A stretch of DNA of 64,000 nucleotides from an uncultured Schaedlerella sp. (lineage in GTDB: Bacteria > Bacillota > Clostridia > Lachnospirales > Lachnospiraceae): assembly GCA_934435195.1 (NCBI GenBank), contig CAKSAJ010000011.1, forward strand, positions 1 to 64,000. The letters run 5' to 3'. Shown here piece after piece: positions 23,690-32,704 of this stretch. The stretch's first letter is position 1, and each line of letters begins with the position of its first letter. The position numbers and the translations under genes are program-made. The notes below the pieces were generated by a model that had not been told where the DNA came from, searched no databases, and saw nothing but the letters and a program-made list of their open reading frames with translations.

Positions 23690-23723
23690 CATAAGAAATT
23701 ATGAAGCATAAGAAATTATGAAA
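23690..23723. repeat. 17-bp tandem duplication
   Basis: CATAAGAAATTATGAA followed by G or A is repeated twice head-to-tail (23690 and 23707). Each unit holds a CATAA/TTATG micro-dyad. It lies just upstream of the SCIFF promoter and may be an operator or simple slippage. Confidence 0.6.
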
Positions 23724-23729
23724 AAACTC

Positions 23730-23758
23730 TTTTAAATCCACCATCATTGTGGTATAAT
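23730..23758 (+). promoter_or_regulatory. Promoter of the SCIFF peptide gene
   Basis: A weak -35 TTTTAA (23730-23735) and perfect -10 TATAAT (23753-23758) are 17 bp apart, 55 bp upstream of the peptide start. Confidence 0.55.
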
Positions 23759-23813
23759 CCTATGAAGTGAAAGTATAACTGCCAAAGAGCAGAAATAGTA
23801 GGAGGAGATAACG

Positions 23814-23957
23814 ATGAAACATATCAAAACATTGAATACTCAGACATTGAACAATACAGTGAAAAAAGGTGGATGTGGAGAATGCCAGACATCATGTCAG
23901 TCTGCTTGCAAGACTTCTTGTACAGTAGGAAACCAGACATGTGAGCACAGCAAATAA
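23814..23957 (+). CDS. scfA: SCIFF ranthipeptide precursor
   Basis: A 47-residue ribosomal peptide precursor. The leader MKHIKTLNTQTLNN is the conserved SCIFF leader. The core carries six cysteines at 21, 24, 28, 32, 36 and 43 with the CGECQTSCQSACKTSC spacing, so it fits 'six cysteines in forty-five residues'. Family knowledge: a partner radical-SAM enzyme joins Cys sulphur to a non-alpha carbon of another residue (often Thr), giving a thioether ranthipeptide, reported to act in signalling in Clostridia. AGGAGGAG precedes the ATG. The maturase follows after a hairpin. Confidence 0.95.
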   Translation: MKHIKTLNTQTLNNTVKKGGCGECQTSCQSACKTSCTVGNQTCEHSK

Positions 23958-24023
23958 TTCGAATCCATTGAGAGAAAGATGTGTGAGATACACATTTGCA
24001 GCGTAGGTGATACGTGGGATGGC

Positions 24024-24050
24024 AAGGCAGCGGCCTAGGTCGCTGCCTTT
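24024..24050 (+). terminator. Hairpin between SCIFF gene and maturase
   Basis: AAGGCAGCG pairs with CGCTGCCTT around GCCTAGGT, followed by TTAAT. It probably ends most transcripts after the abundant peptide and lets a minority read through into the maturase. Confidence 0.75.
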
Positions 24051-24087
24051 AATATGTTAGGATAATAATAGAAAGCGAGGTATCATT

Positions 24088-25509
24088 GTGATACATCAGT
24101 ACCAAAATAATGGATATAACATTGTTCTTGATGTGAATAGTGGTTCTGTTCATGTTGTGGATCAGGAAGCGTATGATGTCATTGCCTGTCTGGAGGCAGA
24201 GAATACATTTCACACTCCGGATACGCTGAAAAGCGAAGAGACATTTGCACATTTGAAAGAAGAACTTGGAGGCAAGTATTCAGAAGATGAGCTGAAGGAG
24301 ATTCTGGAAGCTGTTATTGAACTGACAGAAGCAGGTCAGTTATTTACAAGAGATATTTACGAATCTTACATTGGGGAAGTTAAGAAGAGAAAGACAGTTG
24401 TAAAAGCATTGTGCCTTCATATTGCACATGACTGTAATCTGGCTTGTAAGTATTGTTTCGCAGAAGAAGGCGAATATCATGGAAGAAGAGCGCTGATGTC
24501 TTACGAAGTAGGTAAGAAGGCATTGGATTTCCTGATTGCGAATTCGGGAAGCAGAAGAAATCTGGAAGTCGATTTCTTTGGAGGAGAGCCTCTTATGAAC
24601 TGGCAGGTTGTAAAAGACCTGGTTGCTTACGGAAGAGAGCTTGAGAAACAGTATGATAAGCATTTTCGTTTTACTTTGACAACAAATGGTGTCCTGCTCA
24701 ACGATGAGGTTCAGGAATTTGTTAACAAAGAGATGGATAACGTTGTAATGAGTCTGGATGGAAGAAAAGAAATCCATGACCATATGCGTCCGTTTAGAAA
24801 TGGAAAGGGAAGCTACGATCTGGTCGTTCCGAAGTACCAGAAGTTAGCAGACAGCAGAAATCAGGAGAAGTATTACATCAGAGGAACATTTACAAGAAAT
24901 AATCTGGACTTCTCAGAAGACGTAATGCATTTTGCTGATTTGGGATTCAAACAGATTTCTATCGAGCCTGTAGTTGGCGACGATACAGAAGATTATGCAA
25001 TCCAGAAAGAGAATCTGCCACAGATTTTTGACGAGTATGATAAGCTGGCGAAGATGATGGTAGAAAGAGAGCGTTCAGGAAAAGGATTTAATTTCTTCCA
25101 CTTTATGCTTGATCTGGAAGGCGGCCCTTGCGTGGCAAAACGTTTGTCCGGCTGTGGTTCAGGAACAGAATATCTGGCAGTGACTCCTTGGGGAGATCTT
25201 TACCCATGTCATCAGTTTGTAGGGCAGGAAGAGTTTCTGATGGGAAATGTTGACGAGGGCATTACAAAACCTGAGATTGCAGATGAGTTCCGCGGATGTA
25301 GTGTATATTCTAAGGAAAGCTGTAAGAACTGTTTTGCAAGATTCTACTGCAGCGGAGGATGTATGGCGAATTCGTACAAGTTCCATAACACGATCAATGA
25401 TACATATGAAGTGAGCTGTGAGATGGAGAGAAAGAGAGTAGAATGTGCAATCATGATTAAGGCTGCATTGGCAGACGAAGAAAGGATGGAAGGACATGAA
25501 GAAGCGTAA
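24088..25509 (+). CDS. scfB: SCIFF maturase, radical-SAM/SPASM thioether-forming enzyme
   Basis: A 473-residue enzyme. An N-terminal peptide-recognition region (1-100) precedes the radical-SAM core with C116-x3-C120-x2-C123 (DCNLACKYCFAEEG) and the FFGGEPL motif. The C-terminal SPASM domain, rich in Cys, binds auxiliary Fe-S clusters (CGSGTEYLAVTPWGDLYPCHQF, then CKNCFARFYCSGGC). It installs thioether cross-links on the SCIFF core. Translation starts at GTG behind GCGAGG. Its end overlaps secDF by 14 bp, indicating coupled expression. Confidence 0.95.
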   Translation: MIHQYQNNGYNIVLDVNSGSVHVVDQEAYDVIACLEAENTFHTPDTLKSEETFAHLKEELGGKYSEDELKEILEAVIELTEAGQLFTRDIYESYIGEVKKRKTVVKALCLHIAHDCNLACKYCFAEEGEYHGRRALMSYEVGKKALDFLIANSGSRRNLEVDFFGGEPLMNWQVVKDLVAYGRELEKQYDKHFRFTLTTNGVLLNDEVQEFVNKEMDNVVMSLDGRKEIHDHMRPFRNGKGSYDLVVPKYQKLADSRNQEKYYIRGTFTRNNLDFSEDVMHFADLGFKQISIEPVVGDDTEDYAIQKENLPQIFDEYDKLAKMMVERERSGKGFNFFHFMLDLEGGPCVAKRLSGCGSGTEYLAVTPWGDLYPCHQFVGQEEFLMGNVDEGITKPEIADEFRGCSVYSKESCKNCFARFYCSGGCMANSYKFHNTINDTYEVSCEMERKRVECAIMIKAALADEERMEGHEEA

Positions 25510-27760
25510 AGGGATCCTGAGTCTGATCGCAATCGTAGCATTGATGGCACTTCTCGGTGTGACTACAACGATTGGTCTTGGAAAAGGACATTCCGGAGCG
25601 GCTAAGAATATTAATCTTGGTCTTGATCTGGAAGGTGGTGTCAGCATCACTTATCAGGTAAAAGGTGATACTCCGTCAGATGAAGATATGGCGGATACGA
25701 TTTATAAGCTTCAGAAACGTGTGGAGCAGTATAGTACAGAGGCAAGTGTTTACCAGGAGGGAGACGACAGAATCAGTATCGAGATTCCTGGTGTGACAGA
25801 TGCAAATGAGATTTTAAATGAACTTGGACAGCCTGGTTCTTTGTATTTTATCGCACAGACAGGAAGCGATGGTTCAGAAAATTATACAAGAGTGGGTGCC
25901 ACTGGTGATGCAGGAACAGATTATCAGCTTAACAAAACAATTGAAGAGCTGCAGGAAGATGGTTCTATTGTGTTGACAGGTTCTGATGTGAAAACTGCTT
26001 CAGCAGGTGCATATACAGACAGTACAACAGGTTCAAAGGAAAATGTGGTTGACCTTGAGTTTACAAAAGAAGGTACAGAGAAATTTGCAGCAGCTACTAA
26101 AGTTGCAAAAGAGGCAGGACAGAGTATCGGTATTTATTATGATGGAGCATTTGTCAGTGTGCCGAATGTAAAAGCAGTTATTTCTGATGGACGTGCCCAG
26201 ATTTCAGGAAGCATGTCTTATGAAGAAGCTGACCAGCTTGCATCTACAATCCGTATCGGTGGATTGAATCTGGAATTGGAAGAGCTGCGTTCTAACGTTG
26301 TAGGAGCACAGCTTGGTGAAGAAGCAATCAGTTCAAGCTTGAAGGCCGGTGCAATCGGTCTGGCAATCGTATTTGTATTTATGTGCTGCGTATACCTGCT
26401 TCCAGGTTTTGCAGCAGGTCTTGCACTGTTGATCTATACAGGTCTGGTACTGGTAGCACTGAATGCATTTGACATTACTTTGACATTGCCTGGTATCGCA
26501 GGTATCATCCTTGGTATCGGTATGGCGGTAGATGCGAACGTTATTATTTTCGCACGTGTGAAGGAAGAACTTTCATCAGGAAAATCTGTAAAAGTTTCGT
26601 TAAATGCCGGATTCCAGAAAGCAATGTCTGCAATTTTGGATGGTAATATTACAACATTGATTGCTGCTGCCGTATTATGGCTTAGAGGTAGCGGTACTGT
26701 AAAAGGATTTGCACAGACATTGGCACTTGGTATCGTGCTGTCTATGTTTACTGCTTTGGTAATTACAAAAGTAATTGTATATTCGTTCTATGCAATCGGA
26801 ATCCGTAATCCAAAAGTATACGGACGTGTAAAGGAAGAGAGAAAACCAATCAACTTCCTCGGAAAGAAAAAGATTTTCTTTACAATTTCAATTGCGCTTA
26901 TCGTGCTTGGATTCGTTGCAATCGGTGTAAACGAAGGAAAAGGAAATGGCGCGCTCAACTACAGTCTTGAGTTTATGGGTGGTACATCATCTACAGTAAC
27001 ATTTGATAAGGATTATACATTGGAAGAGATTGACCAGAATATCGTTCCGTTGATCGAAGATGCTGTCGGAGACAAGAACGTTCAGGTTCAGAAGGTACAG
27101 GATTCTAATCAGGTAATCTTTAAGACACAGACATTGAATCTGGAAAAACGTGAGGCGTTTAATAAAGTAATGGCGGATAACTTTGGTGTGGATGAGAATG
27201 AAATCGCAACAGAGAATATCAGTTCTACAGTAAGCTCAGAGATGAGAAGAGATGCCATTGTAGCGGTTATCATTGCAACAATCTGTATGCTGCTTTATAT
27301 TTGGTTTAGATTTAAAGATGTGCGTTTCGCAACAAGTGCAGTATTGGCATTGCTCCATGATGTGCTGATCGTATTAGGCTTCTATGCGATTGCGAGAGTA
27401 TCGGTAGGTAATACATTTATCGCATGTATGCTGACAATCGTCGGATATTCAATCAATGCGACAATCGTTATTTTCGACCGTATCCGTGAGGAACTGAAAA
27501 CAAAGAAACGTGGAACACAGCTGGATGAACTGGTAAATAAATGTATTACTCTGACATTGACACGAAGTGTTTATACATCACTTACTACATTTGTCATGGT
27601 AGCTGTTTTATATATCATGGGTGTAAGCTCTATTCGTGAATTTGCCCTCCCTCTGATGGTTGGTATTATTTGTGGTGCTTATTCTTCTGTATGTATTACA
27701 GGTGCACTCTGGTATGTAATGAAAACAAAAATCGGTGTTAAGAAGGCCGGAAGAAAATAG
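25496..27760 (+). CDS. secDF: Fused protein-export membrane protein SecDF
   Basis: A 754-residue fusion of SecD and SecF that uses the proton gradient to pull proteins out of the Sec channel. The first transmembrane helix (8-26) is followed by GLDLEGGVSITYQV and the large periplasm-side domain; the SecD membrane region has the GIILGIGMAVDANVIIFAR motif. The SecF half begins around residue 488 with SLEFMGGTSSTV and has YSINATIVIFDRIRE near its end. About twelve helices in total. The 14-bp overlap with the SCIFF maturase gene repeats the conserved Clostridia linkage and hints that the peptide may be exported. Confidence 0.95.
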   Translation: MKKRKGILSLIAIVALMALLGVTTTIGLGKGHSGAAKNINLGLDLEGGVSITYQVKGDTPSDEDMADTIYKLQKRVEQYSTEASVYQEGDDRISIEIPGVTDANEILNELGQPGSLYFIAQTGSDGSENYTRVGATGDAGTDYQLNKTIEELQEDGSIVLTGSDVKTASAGAYTDSTTGSKENVVDLEFTKEGTEKFAAATKVAKEAGQSIGIYYDGAFVSVPNVKAVISDGRAQISGSMSYEEADQLASTIRIGGLNLELEELRSNVVGAQLGEEAISSSLKAGAIGLAIVFVFMCCVYLLPGFAAGLALLIYTGLVLVALNAFDITLTLPGIAGIILGIGMAVDANVIIFARVKEELSSGKSVKVSLNAGFQKAMSAILDGNITTLIAAAVLWLRGSGTVKGFAQTLALGIVLSMFTALVITKVIVYSFYAIGIRNPKVYGRVKEERKPINFLGKKKIFFTISIALIVLGFVAIGVNEGKGNGALNYSLEFMGGTSSTVTFDKDYTLEEIDQNIVPLIEDAVGDKNVQVQKVQDSNQVIFKTQTLNLEKREAFNKVMADNFGVDENEIATENISSTVSSEMRRDAIVAVIIATICMLLYIWFRFKDVRFATSAVLALLHDVLIVLGFYAIARVSVGNTFIACMLTIVGYSINATIVIFDRIREELKTKKRGTQLDELVNKCITLTLTRSVYTSLTTFVMVAVLYIMGVSSIREFALPLMVGIICGAYSSVCITGALWYVMKTKIGVKKAGRK

Positions 27761-27768
27761 AAAATGAT

Positions 27769-27807
27769 AAAAAGGGATAGGCATGATTTTCGTGTCTGTC
27801 CTTTTTT
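27769..27807 (+). terminator. Hairpin between secDF and recJ
   Basis: AAAAAGGGATAGGCATG and CGTGTCTGTCCTTTTTT can pair with one bulge and G-U pairs, followed by a T-run. It fits an intrinsic terminator of the SCIFF-secDF unit. Confidence 0.65.
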
Positions 27808-27829
27808 GAAAATGAAAAGGGGACGGAAG

Positions 27830-29551
27830 ATGGAGAAATGGTTTGTGACGATGAAGAAGGCGGATTTTTATCAGATTGGTGAAATGTTTCAGATTTCTCC
27901 GATTCTTGCACGCCTGATCCGAAATCGTGAGATGATAACAAAGGATGAAATCGAGGTTTATCTAAATGGAACGATAGCCGATCTGTATGATGGGATGTTG
28001 ATGAAAGATATGGATAAGGCAGTCACAATTTTAAAAGAAAAAATCCAGGCAAATGAGCCGATCCGCGTAATAGGAGATTATGATATTGACGGTGTCAATG
28101 CGACATACATTTTGCAGGAAGGTATCTCAAATCTTGGCGGGGATGTCGATACGGATATCCCGGACAGAATCAAGGATGGATATGGATTGAATAAAGCATT
28201 GATCGACCGTGCAATCGAGGATGGAATCGACACGATTATAACGTGTGACAATGGAATTGCGGCAATGGATGAGATCGCATATGGCAAGCAGCAAGGTTTA
28301 ACGATCATTGTGACGGATCATCATGAAGTACCTTATATAGATGTCGGGGACGGAAAAGAGTATTTATTACCGCATGCAGATGCGGTGATAGACCCGCACA
28401 GGGAAGATTGTCCGTATCCATTTAAAGGGCTGTGCGGGGCTGCGGTTTCTTATAAGCTGATAGAAGCTCTTTATGGTGTGATGCAACGGGATGCAGAGGA
28501 TGTTGATTATTTGATGGAAAATGTTGCGATTGCGACGATTGGCGATGTGATGGATTTGACCGGGGAAAACCGCATTTTCGTAAAGCAGGGATTAGAAATG
28601 CTTAAGAGAACGAGCAATGAAGGATTGAAAGCATTGATGGAATGTACAGGTGTGCCGGTTGATTCTTTGAATGCGTATCACATCGGATTTGTGATCGGAC
28701 CATGCATCAATGCAGGTGGGCGCCTGGATACGGCGAAGAGAGCTTTGAATTTGTTAAATGCAAAGACAAGAAGAGAAGCGGTGATGCTTGCGGAAGATTT
28801 GAAAGCACTCAATGACAGCCGAAAGGAAATGACAGAAAAAGGCGTGGAACAGGCTGTCGATTTGATTGAAAATACTTCATTAAAAGAGGATAAGGTGCTG
28901 GTTGTTTATTTGCCGGACTGTCATGAAAGTATTGCCGGAATTATTGCGGGACGTATCCGTGAGAAATATTACCGTCCGGTATTTGTGCTGACTCAGGGAG
29001 AAGAGGATGTGAAGGGTTCCGGGCGCTCAATTGAAGCTTATAATATGTTTGAAGAAATGAATAAATGCCGGGCATTGTTTACAAAATTCGGAGGACATAA
29101 GCTGGCAGCCGGATTATCTTTGAAAGAAGAAAATGTGGAACGATTCCGAGAGTCAATCAATGAATGTGCAAATCTGACAGAGGATGATCTGACAGAAAAG
29201 ATTTCGATTGATATGCAGCTCCCACTTCGATATGTGAATGAAAGTCTGATTCAGGAGCTGGAGCTTTTGGAACCATTTGGCAAAGGAAATCCAAAACCAT
29301 TGTTTGCAGAGAAAAATCTGAAGGTGATCAATCCTCGTATTATCGGAAAGAATAAAAACGTATTGAAGTTCAAGGTGCAGGACAAAAACGGGTATGAAAT
29401 GGATGCGATCTGTTTTGGTGATGTAGAAGGATGCCTGGAAACAATTGAACAAAGTGAAACGATGGCGTTTACTTATTATCCGTCGATCAATGAATTCCGA
29501 GGTGAGAGAACGATTCAAATGGTAGTTCAGAATTATAATCCTTCAAAGTAA
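27830..29551 (+). CDS. recJ: Single-strand-specific DNA exonuclease RecJ
   Basis: A 573-residue DHH-family 5'-3' exonuclease used in recombination and repair. DHH motif I is GDYDIDG with D83, D85 and D87, and motif III is TDHHE with D163-H164-H165. The DHHA1 part has GPCINAGGRLDTAKRAL and KGSGRSIEAYNMFEEM, and a C-terminal OB-type domain follows. The start at 27830 (MEKWFVTMKK) suits the family; an ATG at 27764 would place the terminator-like hairpin inside the gene. Confidence 0.93.
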   Translation: MEKWFVTMKKADFYQIGEMFQISPILARLIRNREMITKDEIEVYLNGTIADLYDGMLMKDMDKAVTILKEKIQANEPIRVIGDYDIDGVNATYILQEGISNLGGDVDTDIPDRIKDGYGLNKALIDRAIEDGIDTIITCDNGIAAMDEIAYGKQQGLTIIVTDHHEVPYIDVGDGKEYLLPHADAVIDPHREDCPYPFKGLCGAAVSYKLIEALYGVMQRDAEDVDYLMENVAIATIGDVMDLTGENRIFVKQGLEMLKRTSNEGLKALMECTGVPVDSLNAYHIGFVIGPCINAGGRLDTAKRALNLLNAKTRREAVMLAEDLKALNDSRKEMTEKGVEQAVDLIENTSLKEDKVLVVYLPDCHESIAGIIAGRIREKYYRPVFVLTQGEEDVKGSGRSIEAYNMFEEMNKCRALFTKFGGHKLAAGLSLKEENVERFRESINECANLTEDDLTEKISIDMQLPLRYVNESLIQELELLEPFGKGNPKPLFAEKNLKVINPRIIGKNKNVLKFKVQDKNGYEMDAICFGDVEGCLETIEQSETMAFTYYPSINEFRGERTIQMVVQNYNPSK

Positions 29552-29591
29552 GATTGGATAAAAAGTTCTGTTAAGGCAGGAAAACAGATTA

Positions 29592-29619
29592 TTTACAATT
29601 TTGAAAAAAATGCTATACT
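29592..29619 (+). promoter_or_regulatory. Promoter of the Rel gene
   Basis: TTTACA (29592-29597) and TATACT (29614-29619) are 16 bp apart, 48 bp before the start codon. Confidence 0.6.
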
Positions 29620-29666
29620 ATTTACATATATGCATATTACAAATGAGAACAAAAGGGGGAATTTTG

Positions 29667-31970
29667 ATGGCAGGGACATTAGAATATCAATTATTGAATA
29701 AAAATTTGGAGATTGTTGATGGTCATGCCGTCAAAAATCCGGAAGATTATCAGGACCCGGAAAAGTTATATCAGGCATTGATTGCCAGAGTGACGAAATA
29801 TCATCCGTCTGCAGATATTTCATTGATTGAAAAGGCTTATAAGATTGCGAGTGAAGCACATAAGGAGCAGTTTAGAAAGTCAGGGGAACCATACATCATT
29901 CATCCTTTGTGGGTAGGGATCATTCTGGCAGACCTTGAGATGGATAAAGAGACGATTGTTGCAGGAATGCTTCATGATGTCGTGGAAGATACCGTGATGA
30001 CACTGGATGATATTACGAGAGAGTTCGGCTCAGAGGTGGCTCTTCTTGTAGATGGCGTTACAAAGCTGGGACAATTGTCTTATTCGAAAGATAAGCTGGA
30101 AGTCCAGGCAGAGAACCTTCGTAAGATGTTTCTGGCTATGGCGAAGGATATTCGTGTCATTATTATTAAGCTGGCAGACCGTCTGCACAATATGCGTACA
30201 TTGGAATTTATGACACCGGCCAAGCAGCAGGAGAAGGCTCGTGAGACGATGGATATTTATGCACCGATCGCACAGCGTCTTGGTATTTCAAAGATTAAGA
30301 TTGAGTTGGATGACCTTTCATTGAAGTATTCGAATCCGGAAGTGTATTATCAGCTGGTCAGAGATCTTAATGAACGTAAGACAAAGCGCGAAGAGTTTGT
30401 GCAACAGATTGTTGCGGAAGTGTCAAAGCATATGGAGAATGCGAACATCAAAGCGAAGGTGTACGGAAGAGTAAAGCATTTCTTCAGTATTTATAAGAAG
30501 ATGGTAAATCAGAACAAGACATTGGATCAGATTTATGATTTGTTTGCGGTCCGTATTATTGTTGATACGGTAAAGGACTGTTATGCGGCTCTGGGTGTGA
30601 TCCATGAGATGTATACACCGGTTCCGGGAAGATTTAAGGATTATATTGCAATGCCTAAGGCAAACATGTATCAGTCTCTTCATACAACTTTGATCGGACC
30701 ATCCGGACAGCCGTTTGAGATCCAGATCCGTACAGAAGAGATGCACAAAACAGCTGAGTATGGTATTGCTGCCCATTGGAAATATAAAGAGAGCGGAGAT
30801 GGAACGAAGGGTGTAGCGAAGAATCAGGAAGAAGAGAAGCTAAGCTGGCTGCGTCAGATTCTGGAGTGGCAGCGTGATATGTCAGATAACAGAGAATTTT
30901 TAAGTCTGTTGAAAGGTGATTTGGATCTATTTACAGAAGATGTGTATTGCTTTACTCCGAACGGAGATGTCAAGAATCTGCCGAATGGCTCTACACCTGT
31001 GGATTTTGCTTATGCGATCCATAGTGCAGTCGGCAATAAGATGGTCGGAGCACGAGTGAATGGAAAACTTGTGAATATTGATTATAAGATTCAAAATGGT
31101 GACCGTATTGAGATATTGACGTCACAGAATTCGAAGGGACCAAGCAGGGATTGGCTGAATATTGTAAAGAGTACACAGGCAAAGAGTAAGATTAACCAAT
31201 GGTTTAAGAAAGAGTTTAAGGAAGAGAATATTGTTCGTGGACGAGAGCTGATCGCAGCATATTGCAAGGCAAAAGCAATCAATCTGACAGATATCAGTAA
31301 GCCAAAATATTTACAGATCGTGCAGCAGAAATATGGATTCCGTGACTGGGAATCTGTACTGGCGGCAATCGGTCATGGAGGACTCAAAGAAGGCCAGGTT
31401 GTGAACCGCTTGATGGAAGAATATCAAAAGGATCACAAAAAAGAGATTACGGACGAGACGATTTTGGAGACATTATCAGGAGTTCCATCTCAGAAGGTTC
31501 ATATTGCAAAATCGAAGAGTGGAATTATTGTCAAAGGAATCGATGATATGGCAGTGCGTTTTTCGAAATGCTGTAATCCGGTTCCGGGGGATGAGATTGT
31601 TGGTTTTGTAACCCGTGGCCGTGGTATGTCTATCCATCGTACAGACTGTGTGAATATGATTCATTTGTCTGCGGCAGAGCGTGAGCGTCTGATTGATGCC
31701 GAATGGGAAGGTGCAGGTGATAATGGCGGTCAGTATCTTGCAGAGCTGAAGATGTATGCACATGACAGACAGGGACTTCTGATGGATATTTCAAAGATAT
31801 TTACAGAAGCAAAGCTGGATGTAAAATCTATGAATGTGCGTACAAGTAAAAAAGGAACAGCTACATTAGACATGGGATTTATCGTACATGGAAGAGATGA
31901 GCTGAACAGAGTTATTGATAAGCTTCGTCAGGTGGAAGGTGTACTGGATATCGAGAGAACGGCCAGCTAA
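29667..31970 (+). CDS. rel: Bifunctional (p)ppGpp synthetase/hydrolase
   Basis: A 767-residue stringent-response enzyme. The HD hydrolase domain has H79 and H103-D104 (GMLHDVVEDT); the synthetase domain has RIIVDTVKDCYAALGVIHEMYTP and YQSLHTTLIGP. A TGS domain (FTPNGDVKNLPNGSTPVDFAYAIH), a zinc-finger-like CCNPVPGD segment and a C-terminal ACT domain follow. Both activities should be intact. The start at 29667 has GGGGG upstream. It makes and degrades (p)ppGpp in the cytosol in response to amino-acid starvation. Confidence 0.95.
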   Translation: MAGTLEYQLLNKNLEIVDGHAVKNPEDYQDPEKLYQALIARVTKYHPSADISLIEKAYKIASEAHKEQFRKSGEPYIIHPLWVGIILADLEMDKETIVAGMLHDVVEDTVMTLDDITREFGSEVALLVDGVTKLGQLSYSKDKLEVQAENLRKMFLAMAKDIRVIIIKLADRLHNMRTLEFMTPAKQQEKARETMDIYAPIAQRLGISKIKIELDDLSLKYSNPEVYYQLVRDLNERKTKREEFVQQIVAEVSKHMENANIKAKVYGRVKHFFSIYKKMVNQNKTLDQIYDLFAVRIIVDTVKDCYAALGVIHEMYTPVPGRFKDYIAMPKANMYQSLHTTLIGPSGQPFEIQIRTEEMHKTAEYGIAAHWKYKESGDGTKGVAKNQEEEKLSWLRQILEWQRDMSDNREFLSLLKGDLDLFTEDVYCFTPNGDVKNLPNGSTPVDFAYAIHSAVGNKMVGARVNGKLVNIDYKIQNGDRIEILTSQNSKGPSRDWLNIVKSTQAKSKINQWFKKEFKEENIVRGRELIAAYCKAKAINLTDISKPKYLQIVQQKYGFRDWESVLAAIGHGGLKEGQVVNRLMEEYQKDHKKEITDETILETLSGVPSQKVHIAKSKSGIIVKGIDDMAVRFSKCCNPVPGDEIVGFVTRGRGMSIHRTDCVNMIHLSAAERERLIDAEWEGAGDNGGQYLAELKMYAHDRQGLLMDISKIFTEAKLDVKSMNVRTSKKGTATLDMGFIVHGRDELNRVIDKLRQVEGVLDIERTAS

Positions 31971-32039
31971 TAGAACAGTGTAAACGCATGAATGCGAATC
32001 ATTTAGAAAAATGAGGAGTGGTTTGTGCAGGAGGATGAC

Positions 32040-32660
32040 ATGAGAATTAAGAAATTTGTGATAGGCATGATTGGGACGAACTGCTATGTGGTGAGCAATG
32101 AGAATACAAAAGAGTGTTTTATCGTAGACCCGGCAGTTTGTGACAGGAATGTTATATCTTATATAGAAACAGAAGGATTGAGTCTGAAAGCAATCCTTCT
32201 GACACATGGACATTTTGACCATATTATGGGAATTGATGGTGTGCGTGAGAAGTTTCAGGTGCCAGTGTATGCATCTGAGAAGGAACAAGAGATATTACAG
32301 GATGCAAGGCTGAATTTGTCTGCGGCATATGGCGGAGGATATACATTTTCTGATGCGACATATGTGCGAGATGGAGAGGAACTGGAGATTGCCGGCATGA
32401 AGATAAAAGTAATCGAGACGCCGGGACATACAGCTGGTGGATGCTGTTATTATATTGCAGAAGAAGAGGTGCTTTTTAGCGGTGATAGTTTATTCTGCGC
32501 ATCGATTGGGAGAACCGATTTTCCAACGGGAAGCAGTTCACAGCTTGTAAGAGCGGTGAGAGATAAGTTGCTTGTGCTACCGGAAGATACGATGGTTTAT
32601 CCGGGACATATGGAAGAAACTACAATTGGATATGAGCGGAAACATAATCCGTTCATTTAA
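32040..32660 (+). CDS. MBL-fold metallohydrolase (glyoxalase II-like)
   Basis: A 206-residue zinc hydrolase with the THGHFDHI motif (H56, H58, D60, H61), ETPGHTAGG carrying the next His ligand, the bridging Asp in FSGDSLF and the last His in YPGHMEET. It is of the small glyoxalase II/YcbL type, hydrolysing thioesters. The ATG at 32040 has AGGAGG five bases upstream; a GTG at 32025 is the alternative. It lies 69 bp after rel, an arrangement frequent in Clostridia. Confidence 0.88.
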   Translation: MRIKKFVIGMIGTNCYVVSNENTKECFIVDPAVCDRNVISYIETEGLSLKAILLTHGHFDHIMGIDGVREKFQVPVYASEKEQEILQDARLNLSAAYGGGYTFSDATYVRDGEELEIAGMKIKVIETPGHTAGGCCYYIAEEEVLFSGDSLFCASIGRTDFPTGSSSQLVRAVRDKLLVLPEDTMVYPGHMEETTIGYERKHNPFI

Positions 32661-32704
32661 ATGCTGAGATACAAATTGTTTAACAGGGGGCATTGATTAA
32701 CAGA

